Part shown: positions 6,284 to 6,688 of the stretch, in pieces | Position numbering within the stretch: position 1 is the stretch's first letter | How the letters are laid out: each line of letters begins with the position of its first letter | DNA from: Leclercia sp. UBA7405 | Lineage (GTDB): Bacteria > Pseudomonadota > Gammaproteobacteria > Enterobacterales > Enterobacteriaceae | Length of the DNA: 6,688 nt | Assembly (NCBI GenBank): GCA_002469605.1 | Contig: DKMV01000020.1 | Coordinates: forward strand, 6,921-13,608 | Direction: 5' to 3' | Program-made: the position numbers and the translations under genes | The notes under the pieces: model-generated | The model's database searches: none | The model's input: only the letters and a program-made list of their open reading frames with translations | Told to the model about the DNA's origin: nothing

Positions 6284-6688
6284 GTGCCTGGTTTGAAAAT
6301 TACGCTGTTACAACAACCTTTGGTGTGGATGGATGGCCCTGCCAATTTACGCCATTTTGATCGTCAGCTGGAGGGCATTACCGGCCGTGACGTTATCGTG
6401 CTGCCGGAGATGTTTACCACCGGCTTTGCGATGGAAGCCGCGACCAAATCGATGGCTCAGGAAGATGTCGTGGCCTGGATGCAGGCGAAAGCCCAGCAGA
6501 CCAATGCCCTGATTGCGGGCAGCGCGGCGCTGCAAAGCGAACGCGGCCCGGTTAACCGTTTTCTGCTGGTGGAACCGGAAGGCCAGCTGCATTTTTATGA
6601 CAAACGCCACCTGTTCCGCATGGCGGATGAACATCACCATTACGAAGCGGGTAACGAGCGCCTGGTGTTTGAGTGGCGCGGCTGGCGC
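6284..6688 (+). CDS. yafV: YafV, omega-amidase of the nitrilase superfamily (partial; C-terminus beyond window)
   Basis: YafV resembles NIT2-type omega-amidases, which hydrolyse alpha-ketoglutaramate (and alpha-ketosuccinamate) to the keto-acid and ammonia, recycling the by-product of glutamine transaminases. The 135 codons to the window edge start from GTG and read MPGLKITLLQQPLVW, very close to E. coli YafV (256 aa). Two of the three nitrilase catalytic residues are visible: Glu42 in VLPEMFTTGFAM (39-50) and Lys107 in FYDKRHLFRMADEH (104-117). The catalytic Cys is expected shortly after the window edge. The gene starts 107 bp after fadE. In E. coli K-12 ivy lies between them; here there is only a terminator and a possible promoter. 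Substrate choice is inferred from the family. Confidence 0.93.
   Translation, partial: MPGLKITLLQQPLVWMDGPANLRHFDRQLEGITGRDVIVLPEMFTTGFAMEAATKSMAQEDVVAWMQAKAQQTNALIAGSAALQSERGPVNRFLLVEPEGQLHFYDKRHLFRMADEHHHYEAGNERLVFEWRGWR

Noticed and set aside
1..6688. Mobile element, CRISPR array, toxin-antitoxin or defence system
   Set aside because: Apart from short spacers, the window is filled by core enterobacterial genes of normal length. I found no transposase, integrase, spaced repeats, attachment site or unknown gene cluster.

Overview
The window is chromosomal DNA of an Enterobacteriaceae-type gammaproteobacterium. The proteins read like close relatives of the E. coli yafV-fadE-gmhA-yafJ-yafK block, with matching lengths (FadE 814 aa, GmhA 192 aa, YafJ 255 aa, DpaA/YafK 246 aa). 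Two things differ from my recollection of E. coli K-12. A Na+-NQR gene (nqrA) sits beside dpaA where E. coli has yafQ-dinJ, and the lysozyme-inhibitor gene ivy is missing between fadE and yafV. An NQR operon and high-GC coding sequence fit the Klebsiella/Enterobacter side of the family, but I cannot name a genus from this sequence alone.

Layout, left to right. Positions 1-966 (minus) are the first 322 codons of nqrA, which runs off the left edge. Positions 967-1390 are a 424-bp divergent intergenic region with a strong hairpin in the nqrA leader and several small dyads before dpaA. Positions 1391-2131 (plus) are dpaA (yafK), an exported YkuD-family enzyme. Positions 2102-2869 (minus) are yafJ, a class II glutamine amidotransferase, which overlaps dpaA tail-to-tail by 30 bp. 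Positions 2915-3493 (minus) are gmhA (lpcA), the first enzyme of ADP-heptose synthesis. It lies 45 bp upstream of yafJ and probably shares its transcript. Positions 3494-3731 are a divergent regulatory region with a perfect-core FadR operator and three 11-bp-phased ArcA-like repeats facing fadE. Positions 3732-6176 (plus) are fadE, the membrane-anchored acyl-CoA dehydrogenase, followed by a clear intrinsic terminator. Positions 6284-6688 (plus) are the first 135 codons of yafV, an omega-amidase of the nitrilase family with a GTG start.

Functionally this is ordinary core-genome sequence: respiration (NQR), beta-oxidation (FadE), envelope construction and remodelling (GmhA for the LPS core, DpaA for release of Braun lipoprotein from murein) and metabolite repair (YafV), plus YafJ of unknown substrate. 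I see no mobile element, CRISPR array, tRNA or rRNA, and no new multi-gene system. The points most worth checking are regulatory and architectural: the nqrA leader hairpin, the dyad cluster before dpaA, the dpaA/yafJ overlap with its adjacent perfect inverted repeat, the fadE control region and the absence of ivy.
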